Source: Dyadobacter sandarakinus (GTDB lineage Bacteria; Bacteroidota; Bacteroidia; Cytophagales; Spirosomataceae). From it: DNA of 64,000 nucleotides. The notes below the pieces were generated by a model. It did no database searches. It saw only the letters and a list, made by a program, of their open reading frames with translations, and was not told the origin of the DNA. Shown in pieces: positions 26,821-35,563 of this stretch. Both the position numbers and the translations under genes were made by a program. Within the stretch, counting starts at the first letter, position 1; the number at the start of each line of letters is the position of its first letter. Where the stretch lies: contig NZ_CP056775.1 of the NCBI RefSeq assembly GCF_016894445.1, positions 1,800,001 through 1,864,000 of the forward strand. The letters are read 5' to 3'.

Positions 26821-26864
26821 AAATTTGAAATGCGCCGCTACATTCATTTTCAGTACTATTTTCA

Positions 26865-27953
26865 ATGAAGCGTTTATTACTGAGTGCGCTAGGATGGGCG
26901 ATTTTGCAACCAGCCTCCGCACAGGATTCCACAGACATCAAAGGTACACTGACCGTAAGCGGGTATGCAGAGGCATATTACAATTACGATTTTAACAGGC
27001 CGCTCAACAACACCACACCTGGATTTCTGTACAACTTCAATCGTGCCGGGGAGGTCAACCTCAACCTGGGCTTTATCAAGGCAGGCTATACTGCGGGCCG
27101 GCTGAGGGGTAACCTCGCACTGGCCGCCGGTACCTACGTGAATGCCAATTACGCCGCTGAGCCGGGTGTGCTGAAAAATGTTTTTGAAGCCAATGTTGGT
27201 GTGAAAGTATCCCGCAATGCCAATCTATGGATCGATGCCGGGATCATGCCTTCGCACATCGGATTTGAAAGTGCGATAGGAAAAGACAACTGGGCACTGA
27301 CCAGAAGTTTGTCAGCCGAAAATACCCCCTACTATGAATCGGGCGTGAAGCTGGGCTACACGTCCAAAGACGACAAGCTGTACCTCGCCGCCATGTACCT
27401 CAATGGCTGGCAGCGCATCCAGCGTGTTGACGGCAACAGTACGCCGGGCTTCGGTACGCAGGTGACCTACAAGCCTGCATCTTCAGTTACACTGAATTAC
27501 AGCACGTTCGCGGGTAATGATAAACCGGACAGTACCCGGCTGATGCGCTACTACCATAATATCTACGGCATTTTCCAGCTCACAGAAAAGCTGGGGCTGA
27601 CCGCGGGCTTCGATTATGGTATGGAGCAAAAACACAAAGGCAGCAGCGACTACAACAACTGGCTCGTGCCAGTACTGATCGCCCGGTACACGCCGGCCCC
27701 GAAGCTACATATCGCATTGCGCGGGGAGTACTTCCAGGATAAAAATGGTGTGATCATTGGCACCGGCACGGCAAACGGATTTAAAACGTTCGGCTACTCG
27801 GCCAATGTGGACTATGCGGTTTTTCCGGGTGTACTCTGTCGGGTTGAGGCCAGGAACCTGAGCAGCAGAGACCGCATTTTTACACAGCGGACAGATCAGG
27901 ATCTAAGTAAAAACAACTTTTTCCTTACCACATCCCTGTCAGTGGCATTTTGA
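26865..27953 (+). CDS. outer membrane beta-barrel porin (OmpL-like, Bbp2 family)
   Basis: This 362-residue protein has a signal peptide ending near QPASAQ (about residue 20) and then alternating beta-strands typical of an outer-membrane barrel. The family blocks VSGYAEAYYNYDFN, FNLNLGFIKAGY-like strands, NLWIDAGIMPSHIGFESA and ENTPYYESGVKLGYTS are those of the OmpL-like porin family of Bacteroidota. The last residue is phenylalanine (SVAF), as for barrel assembly. Its position between kdpC and the KdpD-like gene suggests that it gives K+ a way across the outer membrane for the pump; that role is an inference. Confidence 0.85.
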   Translation: MKRLLLSALGWAILQPASAQDSTDIKGTLTVSGYAEAYYNYDFNRPLNNTTPGFLYNFNRAGEVNLNLGFIKAGYTAGRLRGNLALAAGTYVNANYAAEPGVLKNVFEANVGVKVSRNANLWIDAGIMPSHIGFESAIGKDNWALTRSLSAENTPYYESGVKLGYTSKDDKLYLAAMYLNGWQRIQRVDGNSTPGFGTQVTYKPASSVTLNYSTFAGNDKPDSTRLMRYYHNIYGIFQLTEKLGLTAGFDYGMEQKHKGSSDYNNWLVPVLIARYTPAPKLHIALRGEYFQDKNGVIIGTGTANGFKTFGYSANVDYAVFPGVLCRVEARNLSSRDRIFTQRTDQDLSKNNFFLTTSLSVAF

Positions 27954-28000
27954 CACCATGCAGCCGACAAAGTATATAACGAACTGATTCACACCCGAAA

Positions 28001-29125
28001 ATGTCCGAGACCAACCCCAGCGCACAACATTTCCTCGACCTGATCAAAAAGTCACGCCGCGGCAAATTCAAGATATACATCGGCATGAGCGCCGGGGTTG
28101 GCAAGACATTCCGGATGCTGCAGGAGGCACACGCACTGCTCCGCAGCGGCATCGATGTCAAGATCGGGTACATTGAAACGCATAACCGGAAAGAAACCCA
28201 CGACCTGCTCGACGGCCTGCCGGTAATCCCGCGCAGAAAACTTTTTTACAAAGGCAAAGAGCTCGACGAGCTCGACGTGCAGGCCGTGATCAGCCTTCGT
28301 CCGGAAGTGGTCGTGATCGACGAACTGGCACATACCAACATTGAAGGCAGTAAAAACGACAAGCGCTGGCAGGATGTGCTCGAAATCCTGGAAGCCGGGA
28401 TCAACGTCATCAGCGCTGTCAATATCCAGCACATTGAAAGCCTGAACGAGGAAGTAAAAGCCATTACCGGCGTGGAGGTGAAAGAACGTATCCCCGACAG
28501 TGTGCTGGGCACCGCAGACGAGGTGGTCAACATTGACCTCACTGCCGACGAGCTGATTACCAGGCTCAAAGAGGGGAAAATTTATAAACAAGAAAAAATA
28601 CAGACGGCGCTCAGCAACTTTTTCAAGCCAGACCATATCCTCCAACTCCGCGAGCTCGCGCTGAAAGAAGTGGCCAGCCAGGTGGAGCGGAAAGTAGAGT
28701 CCGAAATACCGCGCCTGGTAGCACCGAAACGCGAGAAATTCCTGGCCTGCATCAGCAGCAATGAAAATACCGCTCGGCATGTGATCCGGAAAACGGCACG
28801 GCTGGCGAGCTACTACAACAGCAAATGGATCGTGCTGTATGTGCAGACGCCGGGTGAAAGTCAGGACAAGATCGCGCTCGGCAAGCAGCGGCACCTGATT
28901 AACAATTTCAAGCTTGCCACGGAAATGGGCGCCGAGATCGTGCGGGTGCAGAGCACAAATGTGTCCGAAGCGATTATCAGGGTGGCCGAGCAGCGCGAGA
29001 TCACGACCATCTGTGTAGGTAAGCCGCATATTACGTTGATACGGGTAATTATGGCGACCAACCTTTTCAATAATCTTTTGAAAAAACTATCTTCCTCGGA
29101 CATTGACCTTGTGATTCTTTCATGA
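28001..29125 (+). CDS. kdpD: KdpD N-terminal sensor module as a separate protein (KdpD + Usp domains)
   Basis: The 374 residues match only the cytoplasmic N-terminal half of KdpD. Walker A is GMSAGVGKT (residues 28-36) and the family signature VVVIDELAHTN gives Walker B. A universal-stress-protein-like domain starts near residue 245 (FLACISSNENTARHVIRK). The four membrane helices, GAF and kinase domains of full KdpD (about 900 residues) are absent; the gene ends normally and is followed 28 bp later by a separate histidine kinase. It probably senses K+ or a nucleotide signal and works with that kinase. Such short KdpD forms occur in other bacteria. Confidence 0.93.
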   Translation: MSETNPSAQHFLDLIKKSRRGKFKIYIGMSAGVGKTFRMLQEAHALLRSGIDVKIGYIETHNRKETHDLLDGLPVIPRRKLFYKGKELDELDVQAVISLRPEVVVIDELAHTNIEGSKNDKRWQDVLEILEAGINVISAVNIQHIESLNEEVKAITGVEVKERIPDSVLGTADEVVNIDLTADELITRLKEGKIYKQEKIQTALSNFFKPDHILQLRELALKEVASQVERKVESEIPRLVAPKREKFLACISSNENTARHVIRKTARLASYYNSKWIVLYVQTPGESQDKIALGKQRHLINNFKLATEMGAEIVRVQSTNVSEAIIRVAEQREITTICVGKPHITLIRVIMATNLFNNLLKKLSSSDIDLVILS

Positions 29126-29153
29126 GTTTTACCAAACCATTTGCAGTAGAAAA

Positions 29154-30887
29154 ATGAAAATCAAAACCAAACTGCGGCTTGGACTGGGGCTTCTTTTCCT
29201 GATGATCCTGACTTTGTCGCTGATCGCAGCACGGTATGTATATGTGCTGAAACAGGATACCGAAAATATTCTTCAGGACAATTACAAGACCCTCGACTAT
29301 ACCCGCAACATGCTGCTGGCATCCGACGGACTGCTCTCCGAGGTGCGCGCCAGGAACATGTTTGAAGAAAACCTGAAACTTCAGCAGCAAAATGTAACCG
29401 AACCCGGCGAAGGTGCGGTAACGCAGAAAATAGCCAGCCACCTTGCATCCCTGTCTCTGCAAAAAAGCAATGCAGGATTGCCCGCGCTGATCCGCAGCGA
29501 CCTGGCCGAGCTTACCCGGATCAACATGGAGGCGATCCATGGCAAGAGCGACAAGGCGCTGCTCACGGTCAGGTCGGCTTTTGTGTGGATCGCTGTGGCC
29601 GGTACAATCTGTTTTCTCATTGCATTGACACTGCTGGTGAACCTGCCGGGTAACATTGCCAATCCGATCCGCGAGCTGACCGAAAGTATCCGCGCCATCG
29701 CTGCCAAAAACTATGCGGAGCGCCTGCATTTTCAGGGTCGTGATGAATTCGGCGAGCTGGCGAGTTCTTTTAATTCCATGGCCGAAAAGCTGGAAGAATA
29801 CGACAACAGTAATCTCTCGCAGGTTCTTTTCGAAAAAAAGCGCATTGATGCTTTGATCAACAACATGCACGAGCCGGTGATCGGGCTGGATGAAAACAAG
29901 CAGATCCTTTTTGCCAATGAAGAAGCCCTGCGAATTACCGGGGTAGCGGCTGCCGACATGCTTGGAAAATCTGCCAGCGAGCTGGCCGAACAAAATGACC
30001 TGATCCGGGTTTTGATCGAAGAAAAAAATGGCCAGAGCGGAATCAATGCGTCCGGCAGCGCAGCTTCTCTGAAGATCTATGCAGACAATAAAGAAAGTTA
30101 TTTTGAAAAGGAAATCGTGGATATCACCATTGTTCCGACCGGCGAGCGCGTCAAGAAACTGATCGGCCAGGTGATTCTCCTGAAAAACATTACCCCCTTC
30201 AAAGAGCTCGACTTTGCAAAAACCAACTTCATAGCCACCGTTTCCCATGAGCTTAAAACACCCATTTCGTCCATTAAAATGAGTTTGCAGCTACTTGAAA
30301 ACCAGCACACGGGTTTGCTCAATGATGAGCAGGCGCAACTGCTGACGGGTATCCGCGAGGACAGTGACCGGCTGCTGAAAATTACCGGCGAGCTGCTGAA
30401 CATGTCGCAGGTAGAAACGGGCAACATTCAGCTGAACATTCAGCAAAGCAGTCCGTACGAGATCCTCCGGTATGCGGCTGATGCAGTAAAAATACCCCTC
30501 GAACAAAAACATATCAGTCTGGTGGTACAGACTGACGATGAGCTCCCGCACGTCAAAGCCGACATGGAAAAAACGGCCTGGGTGCTCATCAACTTCCTGA
30601 CCAATGCAGTCCGGTACTCGCAGGAAGAAAGCCAGATCCGCATACAGGTGACAGATTCCGGGCAGACTATCCGGTTTTCGGTTCAGGACGAAGGCAAGGG
30701 GATCGACAGTCGCTATCGCACCAGGATCTTCGACCGCTACTTCCAGGTACCCGGCAGTGCCAAAACCGGAACCGGTCTCGGACTGGCGATCAGCAAGGAA
30801 TTCATAGAAGCGCAGGGGGGCAGCATCGGGGTTATTAGTGAAATAGGAATGGGCAGTACCTTCTATTTTGAACTTGCGAAGGCGTAG
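29154..30887 (+). CDS. membrane sensor histidine kinase (HAMP-PAS-HisKA-HATPase)
   Basis: This 577-residue kinase has two membrane helices (about residues 8-28 and 143-165) bracketing a periplasmic loop, then a HAMP linker (NPIRELTESIRAIAAKNY), a PAS domain (MHEPVIGLDENKQILFANEE), the HisKA domain with His365 in TVSHELKTPISS, and a HATPase with NFLTNAVRYS, DEGKGID and GTGLGLAISKEF. It immediately follows the truncated KdpD gene and likely supplies its missing kinase half. A response regulator would be expected next, but none is present. Confidence 0.9.
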   Translation: MKIKTKLRLGLGLLFLMILTLSLIAARYVYVLKQDTENILQDNYKTLDYTRNMLLASDGLLSEVRARNMFEENLKLQQQNVTEPGEGAVTQKIASHLASLSLQKSNAGLPALIRSDLAELTRINMEAIHGKSDKALLTVRSAFVWIAVAGTICFLIALTLLVNLPGNIANPIRELTESIRAIAAKNYAERLHFQGRDEFGELASSFNSMAEKLEEYDNSNLSQVLFEKKRIDALINNMHEPVIGLDENKQILFANEEALRITGVAAADMLGKSASELAEQNDLIRVLIEEKNGQSGINASGSAASLKIYADNKESYFEKEIVDITIVPTGERVKKLIGQVILLKNITPFKELDFAKTNFIATVSHELKTPISSIKMSLQLLENQHTGLLNDEQAQLLTGIREDSDRLLKITGELLNMSQVETGNIQLNIQQSSPYEILRYAADAVKIPLEQKHISLVVQTDDELPHVKADMEKTAWVLINFLTNAVRYSQEESQIRIQVTDSGQTIRFSVQDEGKGIDSRYRTRIFDRYFQVPGSAKTGTGLGLAISKEFIEAQGGSIGVISEIGMGSTFYFELAKA

Positions 30888-30911
30888 GCCAATGCACCAC
30901 CAGCTTTCTTT

Positions 30912-30944
30912 ATACCACAGCTGAGCCGCACCGCACTGCGGTAT
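30912..30944 (+). terminator. candidate terminator after the kdp operon
   Basis: ATACCACAG (30912-30920) pairs with CTGCGGTAT (30936-30944) with one mismatch, followed by GGTTGTTTTA. It would end the kdp message before the EamA gene. The stem is interrupted, so confidence is modest. Confidence 0.4.
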
Positions 30945-30998
30945 GGTTGTTTTATAAAGCTAAGCCGTTGATTGGTAAATGTTTTAAAAAAGATCTCC

Positions 30999-31427
30999 AT
31001 GTGGGTACTCTGGGCAATAGGTGCGGCTGTTTCGGCAGCTTTGGTAACAGTTCTGACAAAGGCTGGATTAAAAAAAGTAGATTCGAGCCTGGCATTTGCA
31101 ATTCAGGCCATTTTCATTTTCTGCATTACCTGGGCCGTCGTGGCCTGGCAGGGTACATTCTCACAGGTGAAAGAAATCGAGACCAAGGCTTGGGTGCTGC
31201 TGGTACTGGCGGGGCTGGCCACTACCCTTTCCACGCTATTTTCGTTTAAAGCACTCTCCATGGGGCCCGCCTCCTACGTGACCACCATCGAGCGGTCGTC
31301 CCTGGTAATTGCGGTCATTTTATCCATTTTGTTTTTAAAAGAAAAACTTACCTGGCAGCTGGCCGTGGGCGGGATGCTCATTATCGGGGGAGCCGTACTG
31401 ATCGTGATGTCCGACTCAGGTAAGTAG
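30999..31427 (+). CDS. half-size EamA/DMT-type membrane transporter
   Basis: This 142-residue inner-membrane protein is one EamA repeat with four or five helices, about half of a standard 300-residue drug/metabolite transporter. It contains WAIGAAVSAALVTVLTKAGL, LGLATTLSTLFSFKALSMGP-like and SSLVIAVILSILFLKEKLTW blocks typical of the family. Such half-size members act as dimers; the substrate is unknown. The ATG at 30999 was chosen over a TTG at 30972 because it begins the first helix directly. A strong bidirectional terminator follows. Confidence 0.82.
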   Translation: MWVLWAIGAAVSAALVTVLTKAGLKKVDSSLAFAIQAIFIFCITWAVVAWQGTFSQVKEIETKAWVLLVLAGLATTLSTLFSFKALSMGPASYVTTIERSSLVIAVILSILFLKEKLTWQLAVGGMLIIGGAVLIVMSDSGK

Positions 31428-31441
31428 TGTATTTCAGGCAC

Positions 31442-31479
31442 AAAAAAAGCCCGTAACAGCAGTTACGGGCTTTTTTTTT
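31442..31479. terminator. bidirectional Rho-independent terminator
   Basis: The stem pairs 31442-31457 (A7 then GCCCGTAAC) with 31462-31477 (GTTACGGGC then T7) around a 4-nt loop, with T runs on both strands. It separates the EamA gene from the convergent SRPBCC gene. Confidence 0.93.
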
Positions 31480-31490
31480 GTTTTTAATGA

Positions 31491-32105
31491 TCAGCCGCCG
31501 CCTACTTTGGCTTGTTCCGGCGATTCGTTATATCCTCCCGAGCGGTCAGCCGTCACTGCCGGATCCTGAAGGTCGTTCTGTGTCACGGTTTGTGAGCGAG
31601 GTGCCTCATTCTGACTTGCCTCCGTGTTTTCACTTTGACCTGCCTCAGCGTTCCCGCCGTTGTTTCCTCCCGACAGGTATGCGGCAAGATCATCCAGTCC
31701 TTTCTGCCAGCCTTCCTCGTGTGGCTTCACCAGCTCGGGTCCTGAAAAGCCGTCCTGCGTCACATGCAGCTTGCTTCCCTCTCCTTCGGACGAAAACTGA
31801 ACGGTAAGTGTGTACCCGCTTTCGGAGCCTTCATCGCTCATATTCCAGACCCAGGAGTACACCAGCTTTTCATTAGGTACCACCTCGCTGTAAGTACCCG
31901 ATATTTCCAGTCCCTGGTCTCCTGCATAGTACGCCACTACACCGCCTTCCTTCAAATCGTTTTTCACCTCAGTGAGCGAATCTCCCATCGGGTGCCACCA
32001 TTTTTTAAGGTGTTCAGCCTCCGTCCAGGCTTGAAAAAGCGTTTCAACATCCACGTCAAACTGCCTTTCTATTTCAATCAAATGCGTTTTCTGGTTCGTT
32101 TCCAT
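31491..32105 (-). CDS. AHSA1-type SRPBCC domain protein with polar C-terminal tail
   Basis: The 204-residue protein has an Aha1/START-like lipid- or ligand-binding fold in residues 1-145: FDVDVETLFQAWTEAEHLKKW, a central GGVVAYYAGDQ strand, VPNEKLVYSWVW and the helix VKPHEEGWQKGLDDLAAYL. A tail of about 55 residues follows that is rich in Asn, Gln, Glu, Ser and Gly and probably disordered; ordinary members end with the helix. The ATG at 32105 begins the domain; an upstream start at 32210 would add an improbable leader. Its function is unknown; relatives bind small hydrophobic ligands or modulate chaperones. Confidence 0.82.
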   Translation of the reverse strand: METNQKTHLIEIERQFDVDVETLFQAWTEAEHLKKWWHPMGDSLTEVKNDLKEGGVVAYYAGDQGLEISGTYSEVVPNEKLVYSWVWNMSDEGSESGYTLTVQFSSEGEGSKLHVTQDGFSGPELVKPHEEGWQKGLDDLAAYLSGGNNGGNAEAGQSENTEASQNEAPRSQTVTQNDLQDPAVTADRSGGYNESPEQAKVGGG

Positions 32106-32254
32106 TTGGTAGATCCATTTTTGTTTGTTGATTCTCGAAGTCAATATGCGGGGTAAGCTATAATAACTGTGCCTTGAGAAAACCTTTGCATGCAGGATGT
32201 TCAAGATCAACGCACAAAAAACGATCTGCTCAATTATTTGTGTAGATTGGAGCT

Positions 32255-33532
32255 ATGAACTCGCTCCTCGAAAGCCAACGTCTCCGTTACTTTTCTTTCT
32301 TCTATCTCTACATCATGCAGGGGGTGCCGGGAGGCTTCGCTTTGATCGCAGTAACCAACTACCTGTCGGCAAGACATATGGATGCCGGTACCATCGGGAC
32401 TTTCGGGGCGCTGGTAGGACTGCCCTGGGCGTTCAAGTTTGTGTGGGGACCACTGGTCGACCGGTTTCAGGGTTCGGCCATGGGACGCAGGCGGCCATGG
32501 ATCCTTGCCGCACAGGTAATGGCATTTCTGGCTTCGCTGGCTTTATTGCTCGTCGGCGATCCTGTGGCGGATTTCAGGCTGCTTGTAGGTGCATTTGTTG
32601 TTCACGGGGTATTTGCATCCCTGCAGGATATCAGCGTGGATGCACTTGCGATCACCATTGTCCCGGAAGAAGAGCGGGGACGTACCAATGCGCTCATGAA
32701 AATCGGGATGGTCATCGGGCAGGCGCTGGGCTCGGCCGGACTTGCGCTGATCATCCATTTTGGAAGCTTCCGCTATGCGGTACTGACCCAGTCGGCCGTA
32801 TTGTTTCTCCTGACGCTGCTTACATTTTTCATCAAAGAAGAAGCCGGGCATGCGCGTTTTTCATTCAAAAAACTGGCAGGCACACAAGCAGCGACAGGCT
32901 GGATGTTGTTTCCGGGCATGGTGAGAGAGCTGGCGCGTGCGCTGCTCGTGAAAAGAAGTCTGCTCCTTTTTGTCTCCGTAGCGGCGGTATTCGTCTGTGA
33001 GCGCCTTTTTCAGCGCACCTTCGCACTGCACCTCATCCAGAAGCTGGACTGGACAGATACTTCGGTTTCTGTCCTGAGCGGTACCTACGGGAGCATTACG
33101 GCTGTGGCCGTGGCTTTGCTCGGTGGCTGGTTGTCCGACCGGATCGGCGCTCTGAAGTTACTTGTGATGGTGACCATGATGATGGGTGCCGCATTTGTAG
33201 CATTCTCACTGGCCAGTACGCTCTGGATACACGAAAGCTTTGCAGTAGGCGGACTGATGGCCAGGCAGACTTTTGAATCCCTCTTCAGCATTGCCGCACT
33301 TCCTGTGCTGATGGGCGTATGCCGCAAAAGCATTGCAGCAGCGCAGTTCGGTTTTTACATGGCGCTGAGCAACCAGGCGGATGTGGCGGGCATTTACCTT
33401 TCCGGACCCTTATTTAAGCAATTTCCGGTATCTGTAATCGGACTTGCGGCGGGACTGGTGATTATCATGGCGGCTGCAATGATCGGTATGTTATGGCAGC
33501 GGAAATTCCTGGCAGCCGGTACCCAAATCTGA
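32255..33532 (+). CDS. MFS transporter, AmpG-like
   Basis: This 425-residue, 12-helix carrier resembles the AmpG/peptide-acetyl-CoA transporter group of the major facilitator superfamily: YLYIMQGVPGGFALIAVTNYL in helix 1, FGALVGLPWAFKFVWGPLVDRF in loop 2-3, the GRRRPWILAAQ motif and QDISVDALAI in helix 5. AmpG itself recycles cell-wall muropeptides; here the cargo is unproven because no amidase or beta-lactamase gene is adjacent. The gene stands alone, convergent with the DUF421 gene. Confidence 0.82.
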   Translation: MNSLLESQRLRYFSFFYLYIMQGVPGGFALIAVTNYLSARHMDAGTIGTFGALVGLPWAFKFVWGPLVDRFQGSAMGRRRPWILAAQVMAFLASLALLLVGDPVADFRLLVGAFVVHGVFASLQDISVDALAITIVPEEERGRTNALMKIGMVIGQALGSAGLALIIHFGSFRYAVLTQSAVLFLLTLLTFFIKEEAGHARFSFKKLAGTQAATGWMLFPGMVRELARALLVKRSLLLFVSVAAVFVCERLFQRTFALHLIQKLDWTDTSVSVLSGTYGSITAVAVALLGGWLSDRIGALKLLVMVTMMMGAAFVAFSLASTLWIHESFAVGGLMARQTFESLFSIAALPVLMGVCRKSIAAAQFGFYMALSNQADVAGIYLSGPLFKQFPVSVIGLAAGLVIIMAAAMIGMLWQRKFLAAGTQI

Positions 33533-33585
33533 TACCGGGAAAAAGCCAGGGGGTAGTTGTATAAACAGTAACCTGTTATTTATGT

Positions 33586-34263
33586 TCAGGTCAGTCTGCA
33601 TGTACGGATAGACTTTACCCATTCTTCTTTCCGGCAGCGTGAGCAACTTTGTGCTCCATGCGGAACATGCTGCACATGGCCGCAGTAGGTACAGGCATAA
33701 TCCCCTGCTTCCTCCACCTGCGCACTTCGTTTGTTGTACAGCTTGGGCAGTACCGGCAAGCCCGGTTTCACTTCCTCATCTTCGTAGTAGAAGAAGCTTA
33801 CATTTCCGTTTGTTTCCAGAATGGCCGTGCGGACCTGCCCGAGATGCTCAATACCCTCCTGCCGCATTTCCGAGAAAAACTCATCCTTGGCAAAGGTTTT
33901 CTCGCCCGTTTCAAGGATAAACATACCCTCTTCAATAATGTAAATGGGATCTCCTTCCAGCACACTTTCAAAGCGCTCGTTTTTGGCTGCGATCCAGGTG
34001 ATGAGCCTGTAAATGCCGAGCACCGTTGCAAATACCAGTAAGGCCGGCAACACGGCCTGATCCTTGTTGGACATCGGATCACCCGCGGCAGATCCAAGAC
34101 CTATAATAATTGCCACCTCAAATATGGACAGCTGCCTGACGCCCTTTTTCCCGGTCAGCCTCAGAAAAATGAGAATGACCAAAAACATAATGGTCGTGCG
34201 GATCAATATCTGCAATGCAAAAGACCAATCCAGATCATTAACAAATATTTCCTGCCAATCCAT
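33586..34263 (-). CDS. YetF/DUF421-family membrane protein with C-terminal zinc ribbon
   Basis: The 225-residue protein has three N-terminal membrane helices (residues about 18-100, with LRLTGKKGVRQLSIFEVAIIIGLG-like DUF421 signature) and a soluble YetF domain (LEGDPIYIIEEG, MRQEGIEHLGQVRTAILETNG). The last 45 residues add a compact zinc ribbon of CTYCGH...CSRC form, which ordinary DUF421 proteins lack. DUF421 proteins have no agreed function; some act in spore or stress physiology in Gram-positives. The gene stands alone in this window. Confidence 0.87.
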   Translation of the reverse strand: MDWQEIFVNDLDWSFALQILIRTTIMFLVILIFLRLTGKKGVRQLSIFEVAIIIGLGSAAGDPMSNKDQAVLPALLVFATVLGIYRLITWIAAKNERFESVLEGDPIYIIEEGMFILETGEKTFAKDEFFSEMRQEGIEHLGQVRTAILETNGNVSFFYYEDEEVKPGLPVLPKLYNKRSAQVEEAGDYACTYCGHVQHVPHGAQSCSRCRKEEWVKSIRTCRLT

Positions 34264-34389
34264 TTCCCCGAGTTGTTTGATTCAGCCTACGAGGCGGAAA
34301 ACAATTGTTCCATGGAGTGACGGCTGCCGTCAAATAAGTCCTATTTGCACCCGGTACGGCTTGCTGCTGCATTCTGATGTCCCCGTCAC

Positions 34390-35535
34390 TCAGGCTCCTG
34401 TCATCAGCGTAACCATCTGACTGATTGCTCCGGGCGAGTGCAGCATTGCGGTAGCTTCCAGGGTGATCTTTGTAACTTCTGCGGTACGTTCAAGCATTTT
34501 TTGTTCAAATGCACAAAATGCGGCCGGAAGATCTTCCGGGCTGGCCATGATCGCTTCCGAAAGTTCGAGCGCGTCCTGCATGGCCATGTTCACGCCTTCG
34601 CCGGCATAGGGAGGCATGCGGTGGGCAGCGTCTCCGAGGATGGTCAGGTTGGGCATGCTCTTCCAGGTTTGATCGATTGGAAAATGGTATTGGGGACGTA
34701 CGATGAAAGAGGTGTTCTCGCTGCTGACAAGCTCATGGAAGAGCGGATGCCAGTCTTTGAATGTCTGTGCAAACCAGGCCGCAGCCGACGCAACTTCATG
34801 AAACCGCACTCCGGAAGCAATACTCCAGTTTTCAGGCACCTTCATGCCGGCATAAAAGGAAAGGCTGCCATCACCTTTGCTGCTGACGATCAGCGAATGC
34901 TCGTCGCCAAAAGCAAACAACTTACCGCCCCGGACCAGCGCGTTCAGCCCGGGCGCGTGTATTGCCGCGTCATATACATTCCCCTCTACAATGGTCACGC
35001 CCGAATACAGCGGCGCTATCCCGGTGACATACGGCCTTATTTTAGAATTAGCACCATCCGCACCGATCACCACGTCGGCATACACTGCCTCTTGGTTGGT
35101 GAAATACAGCTTCCATCCGGCACCTTCCGGCTCCATATGACTGAACTGGCAATCCCATACGATGGTACCCTCATCCAGCGCGTCGATCAGCAAGTCGCGG
35201 AGCGGCCCGCGGTCAATTTCAGGGCGGTCGCCTGCATAGGTGCCAGAGGCGTGATCGTCCAGCACGATATGGGCATCCCGGTCAGTGACCCGCAGCTTTT
35301 CCGCGCCGGGCCGGTAGGCCTGATAAAATTTTTCAAGCAATCCCGCCCTGCGCAGCGCCTTCAAACCCGACGCTTCATGCAAGTCGAGGGTTGCGCCCTG
35401 TACCCGCACATTCCGGCTCTGGTCCCTTTCGTAAACTTTAACACGCATACCGCCGAGCTGCAGCAGCCGCGCCAGGGTAAGTCCACCCGGGCCGCCGCCC
35501 ACGATGGCAAATAATTTCATTTCCGCAGCATTCAT
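34390..35535 (-). CDS. FAD-dependent monooxygenase, TetX-like
   Basis: This 381-residue flavoprotein is in the group A aromatic hydroxylase family and resembles TetX over its length: the FAD motif IVGGGPGGLTLARLLQ near the N terminus, GATLDLHEASGLKALRRAG, an EIDRGPLRDLLI block, VVIGADGANSKIR, and ILGDAAHRMPPYAGEGVNMA near residue 300. It would hydroxylate an unknown aromatic or polyketide with NADPH and O2; tetracycline inactivation cannot be claimed. The ATG at 35535 is used; one at 35520 is possible. It lies 28 bp after an AraC regulator gene and probably forms an operon with it. Confidence 0.85.
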   Translation of the reverse strand: MNAAEMKLFAIVGGGPGGLTLARLLQLGGMRVKVYERDQSRNVRVQGATLDLHEASGLKALRRAGLLEKFYQAYRPGAEKLRVTDRDAHIVLDDHASGTYAGDRPEIDRGPLRDLLIDALDEGTIVWDCQFSHMEPEGAGWKLYFTNQEAVYADVVIGADGANSKIRPYVTGIAPLYSGVTIVEGNVYDAAIHAPGLNALVRGGKLFAFGDEHSLIVSSKGDGSLSFYAGMKVPENWSIASGVRFHEVASAAAWFAQTFKDWHPLFHELVSSENTSFIVRPQYHFPIDQTWKSMPNLTILGDAAHRMPPYAGEGVNMAMQDALELSEAIMASPEDLPAAFCAFEQKMLERTAEVTKITLEATAMLHSPGAISQMVTLMTGA

Positions 35536-35563
35536 AGCTTTTTGTTTTTTTACAAAAGCAAAA

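Noticed and set aside
28001..30887. Frameshift splitting one kdpD gene into two
   Set aside because: The second protein has its own start, two membrane helices, HAMP and PAS domains not found in KdpD, and a 28-bp intergenic gap, so these are two real genes.
33540..33585. Small AACAG-TAAC-CTGTT hairpin between convergent MFS and DUF421 genes
   Set aside because: The stem is only 5 bp and no clean T tract follows, so it was not called as a terminator.
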